From Pseudomonas sp. FP2309 (lineage in GTDB: Bacteria; Pseudomonadota; Gammaproteobacteria; Pseudomonadales; Pseudomonadaceae), in contig NZ_CP117439.1 of the NCBI RefSeq assembly GCF_030687575.1, positions 1-64,000 of the forward strand: 64,000 bases of DNA. Reading direction: 5' to 3'. The notes beneath the pieces are model-generated. The model was not told where the DNA came from. It worked only from the letters and a program-made list of their open reading frames with translations, and ran no database searches. Within the stretch, counting starts at the first letter, position 1. The number at the start of each line of letters is the position of its first letter. The position numbers and the translations under genes were made by a program. Below are positions 11,313-21,495 of this stretch, piece by piece.

Positions 11313-13367
11313 TCAGCTCAGCGTCGAAATGTCAGCGATGTTCACGAACAAACCGCGCAGACGCGCCAACATGGCGTAGCGGTTTTTCCGCACACCGGCG
11401 TCGTCGGCATTGATCATCACCGCTTCAAAGAACGCATCCACCGGCTCACGCAGAGTGGCCAGGCGCGCCAGGGCTTCGGCGTAGTTGCGTTCGGCGATCA
11501 GCGGTTTCACGGCGTTTTCTGCCTTGGCGATGGCTGAGTTCAGCGAGAACTCCTTGGCATCGGCGAACAAACCAGGATCGACGTCGGCGTTGCCCAGGCC
11601 TTCGGCCTTGCTCAGCAGGTTCGACACACGCTTGTTCACAGCTGCCAGTGCATCGGCTTCCGGCAGCTTGCGGAAGGCCTGCACGGCTTGTACGCGCTGA
11701 TCGAAGTCCAGTGCCGAACCCGGTTGCAGGGCGCGTACCGACAGGTAGACAGAAACGTCCACGCCTTCGTCTTCATAACGCGCTCGCAGGCGGTCGAACA
11801 CGAACTCCAGCACCTGCTCGGCCAGGCCGGCCTGCTTGACCTTGGCACCGAACTGGCCCACGGCGAACACCACGGCCTGGGTCAGGTCGAGGTCGAGCTT
11901 TTTGTCGATCAGGATACGCAGCACGCCCAAGGCCGCACGGCGCAGGGCATACGGGTCTTTGCTACCGGTAGGCAGCATGCCGATACCGAAGATGCCGACC
12001 AGCGTGTCCAGCTTGTCGGCGATGGCCACCGCAGCACCGGTCAGGGTGGTGGGCAGTTCGGCACCGGCACCGCGCGGCATGTATTGCTCGTTCAGCGCCA
12101 GGGCTACGTCGTTTGCTTCGCCGTCGTTGAGGGCGTAGTAGTAGCCGGCCACGCCTTGCATCTCAGGGAACTCGCCGACCATTTCAGTGGCCAGGTCGCA
12201 CTTGGACAGCAACCCGGCACGCGCGGCCGAGGCGGCGTCGCCGCCAATGCGTGGGGCAATGTAGGCTGCCAGCTTGGAAACGCGCACGGCTTTGTCGTAG
12301 ACGCTGCCGAGTTTTTCCTGGAACACCACGTTTTGCAGGCGCAGGTTGAAGTCTTCGAGCTTCTGCTTCTTGTCTTGCTTGAAGAAGAACTCGGCGTCGG
12401 TCAGGCGCGGGCGAACGACTTTTTCGTTACCGGCGATGATTTGCTGCGGGTCCTTGCTTTCGATGTTGGCCACGGTGATAAAGCGCGGCAGCAACTTACC
12501 GTCCACGTCCAGCAGGCAGAAGTACTTCTGGTTGTCCTGCATGGTGGTGATCAGTGCTTCTTGAGGCACGTCGAGGAAGCGCTCTTCGAACGAGCACACC
12601 AGCGGCACAGGCCATTCAACCAGTGCAGTCACCTCGTCGAGCAGGCTTGGCGGCACGATGGCGGTGCCTTCCTGCAGACGGGCCAGTTCTTCGGTGCGTT
12701 TGCTGATCAGCTCACGACGCTCATTGGCATCGGCCAATACGTAAGCGGCGCGCAGGTCGTTGAGGTAGTTGGCCGGCGACGTGATGCGCACGGCTTGCGG
12801 GTGGTGGAAGCGGTGGCCACGGGAGTCGCGACCGGCCTTCTGGGCGAGGATAGTGCAATCGATGACCTGGTCACCGAGCAGCATCACCAGCCACTGGGTC
12901 GGGCGGACGAACTCTTCCTTGCGAGCCCCCCAGCGCATGCGCTTAGGGATCGGCAGGTCATTGAGGGAGTCTTCGATGATCGTCGGCAGCAGGCTGGCAG
13001 TCGGCTTGCCGGTGATGACCTGGCTGAAACGCAGTTTCGGGCCGCTCTGGTCGATCTCGCTCAGCTCTACGCCGCACTTCTTGGCAAAACCAAGGGCGGC
13101 CTGGGTCGGGTTGCCTTCGGCGTCGAACGCGGCCTGACGCGGTGGGCCGTCAAGGTTGATGCTGCGGTCCGGTTGCTGGGTTTCCAGCGCCGTCAGGAGC
13201 ACCGCCAGGCGACGCGGCGCGGCGAAAACTTTCTTGGCTTCAAACTTCAGGCCAGCGGTGTGCAAGCCTTTTTCGATACCGGCCAGGAACGCATCGGCCA
13301 GGGTATTGAGCGCCTTGGGTGGCAACTCTTCGGTGCCCAGTTCAACCAGGAAATCTTGAGCACTCAT
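11313..13367 (-). CDS. glyS: Glycyl-tRNA synthetase beta subunit
   Basis: The 684-residue protein is the beta subunit of the bacterial alpha2-beta2 glycyl-tRNA synthetase and carries tRNA recognition. It begins [18 protein letters not shown], the family signature (ELGTEELPP). Its length and the HD-like central and anticodon-binding C-terminal regions agree with the family. Its start overlaps the glyQ stop by four bases (ATGA), so the two subunits are translationally coupled in the same operon. Confidence 0.97.
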   Translation of the reverse strand: MSAQDFLVELGTEELPPKALNTLADAFLAGIEKGLHTAGLKFEAKKVFAAPRRLAVLLTALETQQPDRSINLDGPPRQAAFDAEGNPTQAALGFAKKCGVELSEIDQSGPKLRFSQVITGKPTASLLPTIIEDSLNDLPIPKRMRWGARKEEFVRPTQWLVMLLGDQVIDCTILAQKAGRDSRGHRFHHPQAVRITSPANYLNDLRAAYVLADANERRELISKRTEELARLQEGTAIVPPSLLDEVTALVEWPVPLVCSFEERFLDVPQEALITTMQDNQKYFCLLDVDGKLLPRFITVANIESKDPQQIIAGNEKVVRPRLTDAEFFFKQDKKQKLEDFNLRLQNVVFQEKLGSVYDKAVRVSKLAAYIAPRIGGDAASAARAGLLSKCDLATEMVGEFPEMQGVAGYYYALNDGEANDVALALNEQYMPRGAGAELPTTLTGAAVAIADKLDTLVGIFGIGMLPTGSKDPYALRRAALGVLRILIDKKLDLDLTQAVVFAVGQFGAKVKQAGLAEQVLEFVFDRLRARYEDEGVDVSVYLSVRALQPGSALDFDQRVQAVQAFRKLPEADALAAVNKRVSNLLSKAEGLGNADVDPGLFADAKEFSLNSAIAKAENAVKPLIAERNYAEALARLATLREPVDAFFEAVMINADDAGVRKNRYAMLARLRGLFVNIADISTLS

Positions 13368-14317
13368 TGTGCAGCCTCCAGCTTAGCCAACACTTCATCA
13401 CGCAGGTCGGGGGTCGCCATCGGGAAGCCCAGCTTGGCGCGAGCCAGCAGGTAGGCTTGGGCGACGGAACGCGCCAGTGTGCGCACACGCAGGATGTATT
13501 GCTGACGCGCGGTCACCGAGATGGCGCGGCGGGCGTCCAGCAGGTTGAAGGTATGGGACGCCTTCAACACCATTTCGTAGCTCGGCAACGGCAGCGGCTG
13601 GTCGAGTTCGATCAGGCGCTTGGCTTCGCTTTCATAGAAGTCGAACAGCTCGAACAGCTTGTCGACGTTGGCGTGTTCGAAGTTGTAGGTCGATTGCTCC
13701 ACCTCGTTCTGGTGGAACACATCGCCGTAGGTCACTTTGCCGAACGGGCCGTCCGCCCATACCAGGTCGTAGACCGAATCCACGCCTTGCAGGTACATGG
13801 CCAGGCGCTCGAGGCCGTAGGTGATCTCGCCGGTCACCGGGTAGCACTCGATGCCGCCCGCTTGCTGGAAGTAGGTGAACTGCGTGACTTCCATGCCGTT
13901 GAGCCAGACTTCCCAGCCCAGACCCCAGGCGCCCAGGGTTGGCGACTCCCAGTTGTCTTCGACAAAACGGATGTCGTGGACCAGCGGGTCCAGGCCGACA
14001 TGCTTGAGCGAGCCCAGGTACAGTTCCTGGAAGTTGTCCGGGTTCGGCTTCAATACCACCTGGAACTGGTAGTAGTGCTGCAGACGGTTCGGGTTCTCGC
14101 CGTAGCGGCCGTCAGTCGGGCGACGACTGGGCTGCACATAAGCGGCGTTCCAGGTTTCCGGGCCGATGGCCCGCAGGAATGTTGCGGTGTGGAAAGTGCC
14201 GGCGCCTACTTCCATATCGTAGGGCTGAAGTACCACACAACCTTGCTCGGCCCAGTATTGCTGGAGGGCGAGGATCAAGTCTTGGAAGGTACGCACGGCT
14301 GGCGTAGGCTGGCTCAC
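13364..14317 (-). CDS. glyQ: Glycyl-tRNA synthetase alpha subunit
   Basis: GlyQ is the catalytic subunit that forms glycyl-adenylate. The GTG at 14317 (read [12 protein letters not shown]) was chosen because an AGG lies 8 bases upstream, whereas the GTG at 14326 abuts that AGG. It gives 317 residues, the usual length. Class II core segments such as [17 protein letters not shown] and [19 protein letters not shown] are intact. It is the first gene of glyQ-glyS-gmhB-plsC and diverges from tag. Confidence 0.96.
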   Translation of the reverse strand: MSQPTPAVRTFQDLILALQQYWAEQGCVVLQPYDMEVGAGTFHTATFLRAIGPETWNAAYVQPSRRPTDGRYGENPNRLQHYYQFQVVLKPNPDNFQELYLGSLKHVGLDPLVHDIRFVEDNWESPTLGAWGLGWEVWLNGMEVTQFTYFQQAGGIECYPVTGEITYGLERLAMYLQGVDSVYDLVWADGPFGKVTYGDVFHQNEVEQSTYNFEHANVDKLFELFDFYESEAKRLIELDQPLPLPSYEMVLKASHTFNLLDARRAISVTARQQYILRVRTLARSVAQAYLLARAKLGFPMATPDLRDEVLAKLEAAQ

Positions 14318-14398
14318 AAAATTCACCTGTTACTTGGGCTGCGATTTAAAGAGCGGGAGTATACCCGATTCGGCCGCGCCACCATCCCCTGGAGCCTT

Positions 14399-14956
14399 AT
14401 GCCACGCTGCTTTTGGTGTTCTGAAGATCCGCTGTACATGGCTTATCACGATCAGGAGTGGGGAACGCCGTTGCGCGATGCGCAGGGTTTGTTCGAGTTG
14501 CTTTTACTCGAAGGGTTCCAGGGGGGCCTGTCCTGGATCACCGTTTTACGCAAACGCGAGCATTATCGAAAGGTCTTGTTTGGCTTTGATGCCAGGCGCC
14601 TGGCGCAACTGACCGATGCTGAAATCGACGCGTTGATGCTCGACCCCGGCATCGTGCGCAACCGTCTCAAGCTCAACGCGACCCGGCGCAACGCCGCAGC
14701 CTGGCTAGCCCTTGAGGATCCGGCAGGCATGCTCTGGTCGTTTGTCGGTGGCGTGCCCAAGGTCAATCACTTCAAGGATCGCAGCGAAGTCCCGGCGATT
14801 ACGCCCGAGGCTGAAGCGATGAGCAAAGCCCTGAAAAAAGCCGGCTTCACCTTCGTCGGGCCGACCATCTGCTACGCGTTCATGCAGGCCTCTGGCATGG
14901 TCATGGACCACACTCAGGACTGCGACCGTTACGCGGACCTGGCCAACGCCGGTTAG
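14399..14956 (+). CDS. tag: DNA-3-methyladenine glycosylase I
   Basis: Tag removes 3-methyladenine from alkylated DNA. The ATG at 14399 has GGAG immediately upstream and gives 185 residues. The zinc-snap residues of the family are present: Cys4 and His17 at the N terminus, and His171 and Cys175 near the C terminus (MDHTQDC). The conserved QEWG and GGLSWITVLRKRE segments shape the base pocket. It is divergent from glyQ, with about 80 bases for both promoters, and lies 40 bases before the acyltransferase gene. Confidence 0.96.
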   Translation: MPRCFWCSEDPLYMAYHDQEWGTPLRDAQGLFELLLLEGFQGGLSWITVLRKREHYRKVLFGFDARRLAQLTDAEIDALMLDPGIVRNRLKLNATRRNAAAWLALEDPAGMLWSFVGGVPKVNHFKDRSEVPAITPEAEAMSKALKKAGFTFVGPTICYAFMQASGMVMDHTQDCDRYADLANAG

Positions 14957-14996
14957 AATGCGCGCTTTGCGCATCACATACGATCAGGAGTGACCT

Positions 14997-15884
14997 GTGG
15001 AAAAGTTTAAAGGCGCCTTGCTGGTGGGCGCTCTTCGGTTGTTTGCCCTGCTGCCTTGGCGCGCAGTGCAAGCCGTGGGTTCGGCCATCGGCTGGATCAT
15101 GTGGAAAACCCCCAACCGTTCCCGCGAGACGGTGCGGATCAACCTTTCCAAGTGTTTTCCGGACATGGACCCGGCCGAGCGCGAGCGCCTCGTCGGCCGC
15201 AGCCTGATGGACATCGGCAAGTCCCTGACCGAGAGCGCCTGCGCCTGGATCTGGCCGGCCCAGCGCTCCATCGACCTGGTGCGTGAGGTCGAAGGCCTGC
15301 ACGTGCTGCACGAGGCCCTGGCTTCGGGCAAAGGCGTGGTTGGCATCACCAGTCACCTGGGTAACTGGGAAGTGTTGAACCATTTCTATTGCAACCAGTG
15401 CAAACCGATCATTTTTTATCGTCCGCCCAAGCTCAAGGCGGTGGATGAGTTGCTGCGCAAGCAGCGCGTGCAGTTGGGCAACCGCGTGGCGGCGTCGACC
15501 AAGGAAGGCATCCTCAGCGTCATCAAGGAAGTGCGCAAAGGCGGTCAGGTGGGCATCCCCGCTGACCCGGAACCGGCTGAATCCGCCGGGATCTTCGTGC
15601 CGTTCTTCGCCACCCAGGCTCTTACCAGCAAGTTCGTACCGAACATGCTCGCCGGCCACAAGGCGGTCGGCGTATTCCTGCACGCCCTGCGGCTGCCGGA
15701 CGGCTCGGGCTACAAAGTGATCCTGGAAGCGGCGCCGGAAGATATGTACAGCACCGACACCGCCACTTCCTGCGCGGCGATGAGCAAAGTGGTGGAGCGC
15801 TATGTCGGCGCCTACCCGAGCCAGTACATGTGGAGCATGAAGCGCTTCAAGAAACGTCCGCCGGGTGAGGAGCGGTGGTACTGA
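14997..15884 (+). CDS. lpxL: Lipid A biosynthesis lauroyl acyltransferase family protein
   Basis: This membrane-bound LpxL/HtrB-type enzyme adds a secondary acyl chain to lipid A precursors. The GTG start follows AGGAG by 7 bases. The catalytic H-x4-E motif is SHLGNWE (His120, Glu125) after an N-terminal membrane-anchoring segment (about 7-35), and IPADPEPAESAG and FVPFFA are typical of the family. Its 295 residues are standard. Whether it is the LpxL or LpxM type cannot be decided from sequence alone. A REP-like hairpin follows. Confidence 0.9.
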   Translation: MEKFKGALLVGALRLFALLPWRAVQAVGSAIGWIMWKTPNRSRETVRINLSKCFPDMDPAERERLVGRSLMDIGKSLTESACAWIWPAQRSIDLVREVEGLHVLHEALASGKGVVGITSHLGNWEVLNHFYCNQCKPIIFYRPPKLKAVDELLRKQRVQLGNRVAASTKEGILSVIKEVRKGGQVGIPADPEPAESAGIFVPFFATQALTSKFVPNMLAGHKAVGVFLHALRLPDGSGYKVILEAAPEDMYSTDTATSCAAMSKVVERYVGAYPSQYMWSMKRFKKRPPGEERWY

Positions 15885-15910
15885 GTTATCGCTGACCGAC
15901 AGGCGTTACA

Positions 15911-15947
15911 AAACAATGTGGGAGCGAGCACGCCCCCCACATTGTTT
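15911..15947. repeat. REP-like palindrome / convergent terminator
   Basis: Arms AAACAATGTGGG and CCCACATTGTTT flank a GC-rich loop. The TGTGGGAGC core resembles pseudomonad REP elements and sits between convergent genes (lpxL and the TPR gene), where it can terminate both. Confidence 0.75.
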
Positions 15948-15956
15948 AATCGCCCT

Positions 15957-16268
15957 TCAGCCTTGACGGTCGAGTTTCTTCAGGAACACCGTCATTTCTT
16001 TCTCGGCCTGCTTGTCGCCATGGGCTTGCGCCGCTTCGATGCCCTTCTCCCATGCCAGCCGCGCAGCCGCTTGATCGCCAAGCCCTGCCTGCGCCTTGCC
16101 CAACAACTTCCACGCCGCCGAATACTTCGGATCGAACTCGACACACTTGTGCAAATGCTCCGCCGCCTTGGCATTGTCCTTCAGGTCCAGATAACCCTTG
16201 CCCAAGCCAAAGCGCAGCAATGAGTTATCCACACCTTTGGCGAGCATTTTTTCCAGGGATTCGAGCAT
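15957..16268 (-). CDS. Small tetratricopeptide-repeat protein
   Basis: A protein of about 103 residues made almost entirely of TPR helices. One repeat is clear around residues 30-70 (AAEHLHKCVEFDPKYSAAW, then LGKAQAGLGDQAAARLAWEKGI). The ATG at 16268 has GGGG 8 bases upstream, and a GTG at 16277 is the alternative. It probably acts as a small protein-protein adaptor in the cytoplasm, as no signal peptide is visible. It lies just downstream of trkA on the same strand. The partner is unknown. Confidence 0.8.
   Translation of the reverse strand: MLESLEKMLAKGVDNSLLRFGLGKGYLDLKDNAKAAEHLHKCVEFDPKYSAAWKLLGKAQAGLGDQAAARLAWEKGIEAAQAHGDKQAEKEMTVFLKKLDRQG
16225..16233 (+). other. Perfect DnaA box inside the TPR gene
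   Basis: TTATCCACA occurs within the coding region of the small TPR gene, about 16 kb from dnaA. See the finding on DnaA-box clustering. Confidence 0.45.
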
Positions 16269-16286
16269 TTCAAACACCCCGTTTAA

Positions 16287-17660
16287 TCAGAAGAAGCTCA
16301 GCCCCACGTGGAACAATTTCTCCACGTCGCGGATATGTTTTTTATCCACCAGAAACAGGATCACATGGTCTCCGGTGGCGATCATCGTGTCGTCGTGGGC
16401 GATGATCACTTCCTCATCGCGAATGATCGCGCCGATGGTCGTGCCAGGTGGCAGACCGATATCGCGAATGGCCTTGCCGATCACCTTGCTCGATTTTTCA
16501 TCACCGTGGGCAATCGCTTCGATCGCTTCCGCCGCACCCCGGCGCAGTGAGTGCACGCTGACGATATCGCCACGGCGTACGTGGGCGAGCAAGGTGCCGA
16601 TGGTCGCCAGTTGCGGGCTGATAGCGATGTCGATATCGCCGCCCTGGATCAGGTCGACATAGGCCGGATTGTTAATGATCGTCATCACCTTCTTCGCCCC
16701 CAGCCGCTTGGCCAATAGTGAAGACATGATGTTGGCTTCGTCATCGTTGGTCAGCGCCAGGAAGATATCGGCGTCGGCGATATTTTCTTCCATCAACAGG
16801 TCGCGGTCCGAGGCGCTGCCTTGCAAGACGACAGTGCTGTCCAAGGTATCGGACAAATGCCGGCATCGCGCGGGGCTCATCTCGATGATCTTCACCTGGT
16901 AGCGGCTTTCGATTGCCTCGGCCAGGCGCTCGCCGATTTGCCCACCGCCGGCGATGACGATGCGTTTGTAGTTCTCGTCGAGCCGACGCATTTCGCTCAT
17001 CACTGCGCGAATATTCGCCTTGGCGGCGATGAAAAATACTTCGTCGTCGGCTTCGATGACCGTATCGCCCTGGGGCAGGATCGGTCGGTCACGTCGGAAA
17101 ATCGCCGCGACGCGGGTTTGCACATTCGGCATGTGCTCGCGCAGCTGGCGCAATTGCTGGCCCACCAGCGGGCCGCCGTAGTACGCCTTCACCGCCACCA
17201 GTTGCGCCTTGCCACCGGCAAAGTCGATCACCTGCAAGGCGCCGGGAATTTCAATCAGGCGCTTGATGTAGTGGGTCACCACCTGTTCCGGGCTGATCAG
17301 CACATCGACCGGGATCGCATCGTTGTCGAACAGGCCGGCGCGGGTCAGGTAAGCGGCTTCACGCACCCGGGCGATCTTGGTGGGGGTATGAAACAGGGTG
17401 TGGGCGACCTGGCAGGCGACCATGTTGGTTTCGTCGCTGTTGGTCACGGCCACCAGCATGTCGGCGTCGTCGGCACCGGCCTGGCGCAACACCGTCGGGA
17501 ACGATGCGCGGCCCTGTACGGTGCGGATGTCCAGGCGGTCACCGAGGTTGCGCAGACGCTCGCTGTCGGTGTCGACCACGGTGATGTCGTTGGCTTCGCT
17601 GGCCAAGTGCTCGGCCAGTGTGCCGCCCACCTGCCCTGCTCCAAGGATGATGATTTTCAA
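16287..17660 (-). CDS. trkA: Trk potassium-uptake regulatory protein TrkA
   Basis: TrkA is the peripheral NAD(H)-binding subunit that gates the TrkH/TrkG potassium channel. Its 457 residues form two RCK halves, each with a Rossmann glycine motif: [16 protein letters not shown] at the N terminus and [16 protein letters not shown] near residue 235. Each half has a TrkA-C domain after it. It begins 22 bases after the rsmB stop in the run def-fmt-rsmB-trkA on the minus strand. Its last codons contain a degenerate parS-like palindrome. Confidence 0.97.
   Translation of the reverse strand: MKIIILGAGQVGGTLAEHLASEANDITVVDTDSERLRNLGDRLDIRTVQGRASFPTVLRQAGADDADMLVAVTNSDETNMVACQVAHTLFHTPTKIARVREAAYLTRAGLFDNDAIPVDVLISPEQVVTHYIKRLIEIPGALQVIDFAGGKAQLVAVKAYYGGPLVGQQLRQLREHMPNVQTRVAAIFRRDRPILPQGDTVIEADDEVFFIAAKANIRAVMSEMRRLDENYKRIVIAGGGQIGERLAEAIESRYQVKIIEMSPARCRHLSDTLDSTVVLQGSASDRDLLMEENIADADIFLALTNDDEANIMSSLLAKRLGAKKVMTIINNPAYVDLIQGGDIDIAISPQLATIGTLLAHVRRGDIVSVHSLRRGAAEAIEAIAHGDEKSSKVIGKAIRDIGLPPGTTIGAIIRDEEVIIAHDDTMIATGDHVILFLVDKKHIRDVEKLFHVGLSFF
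16300..16315. other. Degenerate parS-like site at the trkA 3' end
   Basis: AGCCCCACGTGGAACA matches parS at 13 of 16 positions; the right half-site is perfect and the left has three changes. It lies about 10 kb beyond the main cluster. ParB binding is uncertain. Confidence 0.4.
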
Positions 17661-17682
17661 CCGGTCACTCCCTTAAAACCAT

Positions 17683-18993
17683 TCAGCCGCGTGCGGCGGC
17701 GATCTTGATCAGTTTGGCGTAGTAAAAGCCATCATGCCCGCCTTCCTGCGCCAGCAATTGGCGGCCGTGTGGCTGTTTGATGCCGGCGGCCGTGGCGAGA
17801 TCCAGTTCTCGCGCACCGCTGGTGCGGGAGAGGAAGGCTTCGATTACCTCGGTATTTTCGGTAGGCAGCGTGGAGCATGTGGCGTAGAGCAGGATGCCGC
17901 CGACTTCCAGGGTCGGCCACATTGCGTCCAGCAACTCGCCTTGGAGCACCGCCAGTGCGGCGATGTCGTCGGGTTGGCGGGTCAGCTTGATGTCCGGGTG
18001 GCGGCGGATCACGCCGGTGGCCGAGCATGGTGCGTCGAGCAGGATGCGCTGGAACGGTTTGCCGTCCCACCACGTGGCGGTGTCGCGGCCGTCGGCGGCG
18101 ATCAGGTCGGCGCTCAGGCCCAGGCGCGCGAGGTTTTCCCGCACGCGCACCAGGCGCTTGGCCTCCAGATCGACAGCGACTACGCCAGCCAGGTCTTTTT
18201 CGACTTCCAGGATGTGACATGTCTTACCGCCCGGGGCGCAGCAGGCGTCCAGGACACGCTGGCCTGGTGCCAGATCGAGCAACTCGGCGGCCAGTTGCGC
18301 GGCTTCGTCCTGCACGCTGATCCAACCGTCGGCGAAGCCCGGCAGGCTGCGCACGTCGGTGGCGACTTCGAGCACGATGCCGTCGCCGCTGTACACGCAA
18401 GGCGTGGCGTTGATGCCGGCGGCTGTCAGCAAGTGCAGATACGCATCACGGCTGTGATGGCGGCGGTTGACCCGCAGAATCATCGGCGGGTGGGCATTGT
18501 TGGCTGCGCAAATGGCTTCCCATTGCTCGGGCCAGAAGGCCTTGAGGGATTTTTGCAGCCAGCGCGGGTGTGCGGTACGCACCACCGGGTCATGTTCCAG
18601 CTCGGCCAACAGCGCTTCGCTTTCACGCTGGGCGCGGCGCAGTACAGCGTTGAGCAGCGCCTTGGCCCAGGGTTTTTTCAGCTTGTCGGCACACCCGACG
18701 GTTTCGCCAATGGCCGCGTGGGCGGGCACGCGGGTGTAGAGCAACTGATAAAGGCCGACCAATAACAGCGCTTCGACGTCTGCGTCCGCGGCCTTGAACG
18801 GTTTTTGCAGCAGTTTGGTCGCCAACGCCGACAACCGAGGTTGCCAACGGGCGGTACCGAACGCCAGGTCCTGAGTGAAACCACGGTCGCGGTCTTCGAC
18901 CTTATCCAGCTGCGTGGGCAGCGAACTGTTCAGCGATGCCTTGCCGTTGAGTACGGCGACGAGGGCCTTGGCGGCGGCCAGACGTGGGTTCAT
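17683..18993 (-). CDS. rsmB: 16S rRNA m5C967 methyltransferase RsmB
   Basis: RsmB methylates C967 of 16S rRNA using S-adenosylmethionine. The 436-residue protein has an N-terminal NusB-like RNA-binding domain (about 1-140) and a C-terminal methyltransferase with the SAM motif [12 protein letters not shown]. Two catalytic-site cysteines lie in [16 protein letters not shown] and [13 protein letters not shown]. Its start overlaps the fmt stop by 4 bases, so it is coupled in the def-fmt-rsmB-trkA operon. Confidence 0.97.
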   Translation of the reverse strand: MNPRLAAAKALVAVLNGKASLNSSLPTQLDKVEDRDRGFTQDLAFGTARWQPRLSALATKLLQKPFKAADADVEALLLVGLYQLLYTRVPAHAAIGETVGCADKLKKPWAKALLNAVLRRAQRESEALLAELEHDPVVRTAHPRWLQKSLKAFWPEQWEAICAANNAHPPMILRVNRRHHSRDAYLHLLTAAGINATPCVYSGDGIVLEVATDVRSLPGFADGWISVQDEAAQLAAELLDLAPGQRVLDACCAPGGKTCHILEVEKDLAGVVAVDLEAKRLVRVRENLARLGLSADLIAADGRDTATWWDGKPFQRILLDAPCSATGVIRRHPDIKLTRQPDDIAALAVLQGELLDAMWPTLEVGGILLYATCSTLPTENTEVIEAFLSRTSGARELDLATAAGIKQPHGRQLLAQEGGHDGFYYAKLIKIAAARG

Positions 18994-19943
18994 TGAGCGG
19001 CCATCCCGAGTACAGTGCCCAGGGCAAATTTCTCACGGCGGCTGTTGAACAAATCGCTGAAGTTCAGCGCTTTGCCGCCGGGCAATTGCAGACGGGTCAG
19101 GCACAGCGCCTGTTCACCGCAGGCCACCAACAGGCCGTCTTTGCTGGCGCCGATGATTTCACCGGGTGCGCCTTTGCCGTCGGCCAAAGTCGCGGCCAGT
19201 ACCTTCAAGGCTTCGCCGTTGAGGGTGCTGTGGCAGACCGGCCAAGGGTTGAAGGCTCGCACCAGGCGCTCCAGCTCTACGGCCGGACGGCTCCAGTCGA
19301 TGCGCGCTTCGTCTTTATTCAGTTTGTGGGCGTAGGTGGCCAGGCTGTCGTCCTGCACTTCGCCCTCCAGGGTGCCGGCAGCGAGACCGGCGATGGCCTG
19401 GATCACGGCAGGTGGGCCCATTTCGGCGAGGCGGTCGTGCAGGCTGCCGCCGGTGTCTTCGGCGGTGATCGGGGTGATGACTTTGAGCAGCATCGGGCCG
19501 GTGTCCAGACCCGCCTCCATGCGCATTACGGTCACACCGCTCTGGCTGTCGCCCGCTTCCACGGCGCGCTGGATCGGCGCCGCACCGCGCCAGCGTGGCA
19601 ACAACGAGGCGTGGCTGTTGATGCAACCCAGGCGTGGGATGTCCAGCACCGCTTGCGGCAGGATCAAGCCGTAGGCCACCACCACCAGCAGGTCTGGCTT
19701 GAGCGCGTTCAGTTCGGCCTGGGCCTCGGCGTTGCGCAGGGTCGGTGGCTGCAACACGGGAATGGTGTGCTCCAGGGCCAGTTGCTTGACCGGGCTGGGC
19801 ATCAGTTTTTGCCCGCGACCGGCCGGGCGATCCGGCTGGGTGTACACCGCGACGACGTCATAAGGGCTGGCGAGCAGGGCCTTGAGGTGTTCGGCCGCGA
19901 ATTCAGGAGTGCCGGCAAAAACAATGCGCAATGGCTCGGTCAT
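18990..19943 (-). CDS. fmt: Methionyl-tRNA formyltransferase
   Basis: Fmt formylates the initiator Met-tRNA using 10-formyl-tetrahydrofolate. The 317-residue protein begins [20 protein letters not shown]; the catalytic region [20 protein letters not shown] holds the Asn and His residues plus the SLLPxxRG loop, with the catalytic Asp in GLDTGPML. The C-terminal OB-like tRNA-binding domain is present. It is the second gene of the operon after def, the classic def-fmt pairing. Confidence 0.97.
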   Translation of the reverse strand: MTEPLRIVFAGTPEFAAEHLKALLASPYDVVAVYTQPDRPAGRGQKLMPSPVKQLALEHTIPVLQPPTLRNAEAQAELNALKPDLLVVVAYGLILPQAVLDIPRLGCINSHASLLPRWRGAAPIQRAVEAGDSQSGVTVMRMEAGLDTGPMLLKVITPITAEDTGGSLHDRLAEMGPPAVIQAIAGLAAGTLEGEVQDDSLATYAHKLNKDEARIDWSRPAVELERLVRAFNPWPVCHSTLNGEALKVLAATLADGKGAPGEIIGASKDGLLVACGEQALCLTRLQLPGGKALNFSDLFNSRREKFALGTVLGMAAQ

Positions 19944-20012
19944 GGGAGTTCTCGGTTAAAAGCAGTCACAAAAGAAAAAGGCTTGCCGTAGCAAGCCTTT
20001 GGAAGAAGGGCA

Positions 20013-20519
20013 TCAAGCTTGCTGGCGATGCTTTTTTTCCAGCTTCTTCTTGATCCGGTCGCGCTTGAGCGTGGACAGGTAATCGACAAACAGTTTGCCG
20101 TTGAGGTGATCGCATTCGTGCTGGATGCACACCGCCAGCAGGCCTTCGGCAATCAGCTCGAACGGCTTGCCATCGCGGTCCAGCGCCTTGATCTTCACGC
20201 GCAGCGGGCGCTCGACGTTTTCGTAGAACTCCGGCACCGACAGGCAGCCTTCCTGGTACTCGCCCATCTCTTCGGTCAGCGGTTCGAACTCGGGGTTGAT
20301 GTACACCCGGGGTTCGCTGCGATCTTCAGACAGGTCCATGACCACGACACGCAGGTGCACGTTGACCTGTGTCGCGGCCAGGCCGATGCCCGGGGCTTCA
20401 TACATTGTTTCAAACATGTCATCGACCAACTGACGAACCTTGTCGTCCACTACGGCCACCGGTTTGGCGATCGTGCGCAGGCGCGAGTCGGGGAATTCGA
20501 GGATGTTCAAAATAGCCAT
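20013..20519 (-). CDS. def: Peptide deformylase
   Basis: Def removes the formyl group from nascent N-formyl-methionine using an Fe2+ or Zn2+ centre. All three family motifs are visible in 168 residues: GIGLAATQV (motif 1), EGCLSVP with the metal-binding Cys (motif 2), and QHECDHLNG with the two metal-binding His and catalytic Glu (motif 3). It leads the def-fmt-rsmB-trkA run and is divergent from the LysM-family gene, sharing a spacer of about 135 bases. Confidence 0.97.
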   Translation of the reverse strand: MAILNILEFPDSRLRTIAKPVAVVDDKVRQLVDDMFETMYEAPGIGLAATQVNVHLRVVVMDLSEDRSEPRVYINPEFEPLTEEMGEYQEGCLSVPEFYENVERPLRVKIKALDRDGKPFELIAEGLLAVCIQHECDHLNGKLFVDYLSTLKRDRIKKKLEKKHRQQA

Positions 20520-20654
20520 AAGCGTAATTGCTGCACATGTGAGGTAGAGGCAAATCGGCGGTGGGATGGACCCACACGGCCGGTGTGAAACGTCCTAAAG
20601 CCGCGAAGGCCGTGGCATTTCACGCGAACGCACATAATAAAGGAGATTCACCCC

Positions 20655-21431
20655 ATGAGGAAATCGCTACTCGTCTTGCTGCTGTGGGCCCCGTTCGCCA
20701 TGGCCCTGCTGCCGCCGCCCGTACAGCGCGTGGATCAACCCACTCAACAGGCCATCCAGCGCTTCCTGCTGCATAACCGCATTCTCGATTCGCCCCAGGA
20801 CCTGGACACCGCACCCTACATTGTTGCCGCAAGTACCGGTCGCGTACTGGGCGCCAATGGCGAGCGCGTTTACGCAAGGGGCAATCTGGACCCGACTCAG
20901 CCCAGCTATGGGATTTTTCGTCGCGGCAGGCTCTACACCGACCCCCACAGCGGCGAGCTGCTGGGGCTCAACGCCGACGAGATCGGCACCGCGCGCTTTG
21001 TCACCGCCGGCGATCTCAGCACGCTGGCGGTGCAGCGCGTGACCCAGGAGGTGCGCCCCGGCGACCGCTTGCTCAGTGCCGCCGCTCCCCATGGGGTGGC
21101 CACTGTGCAACCTGCGCAGTCTGTGCCGTTTATCCAGGGGCACATTATCGATATCCCCAAGGGCATCACACAGATCGGCGTACTCGACGCCATCACCCTG
21201 AACAAAGGTCGCCGCGACGGGTTGGCCGAAGGCCAGTTGCTCAGTGTGATCAAAACCGGCGCCTGCGTGCGCGACACCCTTACCGGCGCCCTTGTGCAGC
21301 TTCCCGACGAGCGCGCGGGCACCCTGCTGGTGTTTCGCACCTTTGAAAAGCTCAGTTACGCCCTCGTACTCAGCGCGTCGCATCCGCTGGCGGTAATGGA
21401 CCGTTTTGAGACTGCCCTTCAAACGCAATAA
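20655..21431 (+). CDS. Exported LysM-family-related protein lacking the LysM domain
   Basis: The 258-residue protein has a clear signal peptide (MRKSLLVLLLWAPFAMA) and a conserved beta-rich C-terminal region (NRILDSPQDLDTAPYIVA, SYGIFRRGRLYTDP, LGLNADEIGTARF). By position between def and dprA it is the counterpart of the LysM peptidoglycan-binding protein of other pseudomonads (PA0020 region, about 340 residues as I recall). Here the LysM repeat that normally follows the signal peptide is absent, and the mature protein starts at a short proline-rich segment. The reading frame is intact and preceded by AAGGAG. A role in the periplasm or cell wall is inferred. Confidence 0.8.
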   Translation: MRKSLLVLLLWAPFAMALLPPPVQRVDQPTQQAIQRFLLHNRILDSPQDLDTAPYIVAASTGRVLGANGERVYARGNLDPTQPSYGIFRRGRLYTDPHSGELLGLNADEIGTARFVTAGDLSTLAVQRVTQEVRPGDRLLSAAAPHGVATVQPAQSVPFIQGHIIDIPKGITQIGVLDAITLNKGRRDGLAEGQLLSVIKTGACVRDTLTGALVQLPDERAGTLLVFRTFEKLSYALVLSASHPLAVMDRFETALQTQ

Positions 21432-21460
21432 ATAGCCGGCTAAATAAGTTACCAACAGAG

Positions 21461-21469
21461 TTATCCACA
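21461..21469 (+). other. Perfect DnaA box upstream of dprA
   Basis: TTATCCACA sits 27 bases before the chosen dprA start, where DnaA binding could influence dprA expression. Confidence 0.5.
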
Positions 21470-21495
21470 GCTTGTTCCGATCAAGGATGATCCCG

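Noticed and set aside
11688..13454. Plus-strand open frame (588 codons) opposite glyS
   Set aside because: The frame follows the third-position GC bias of glyS and contains no recognisable domain.
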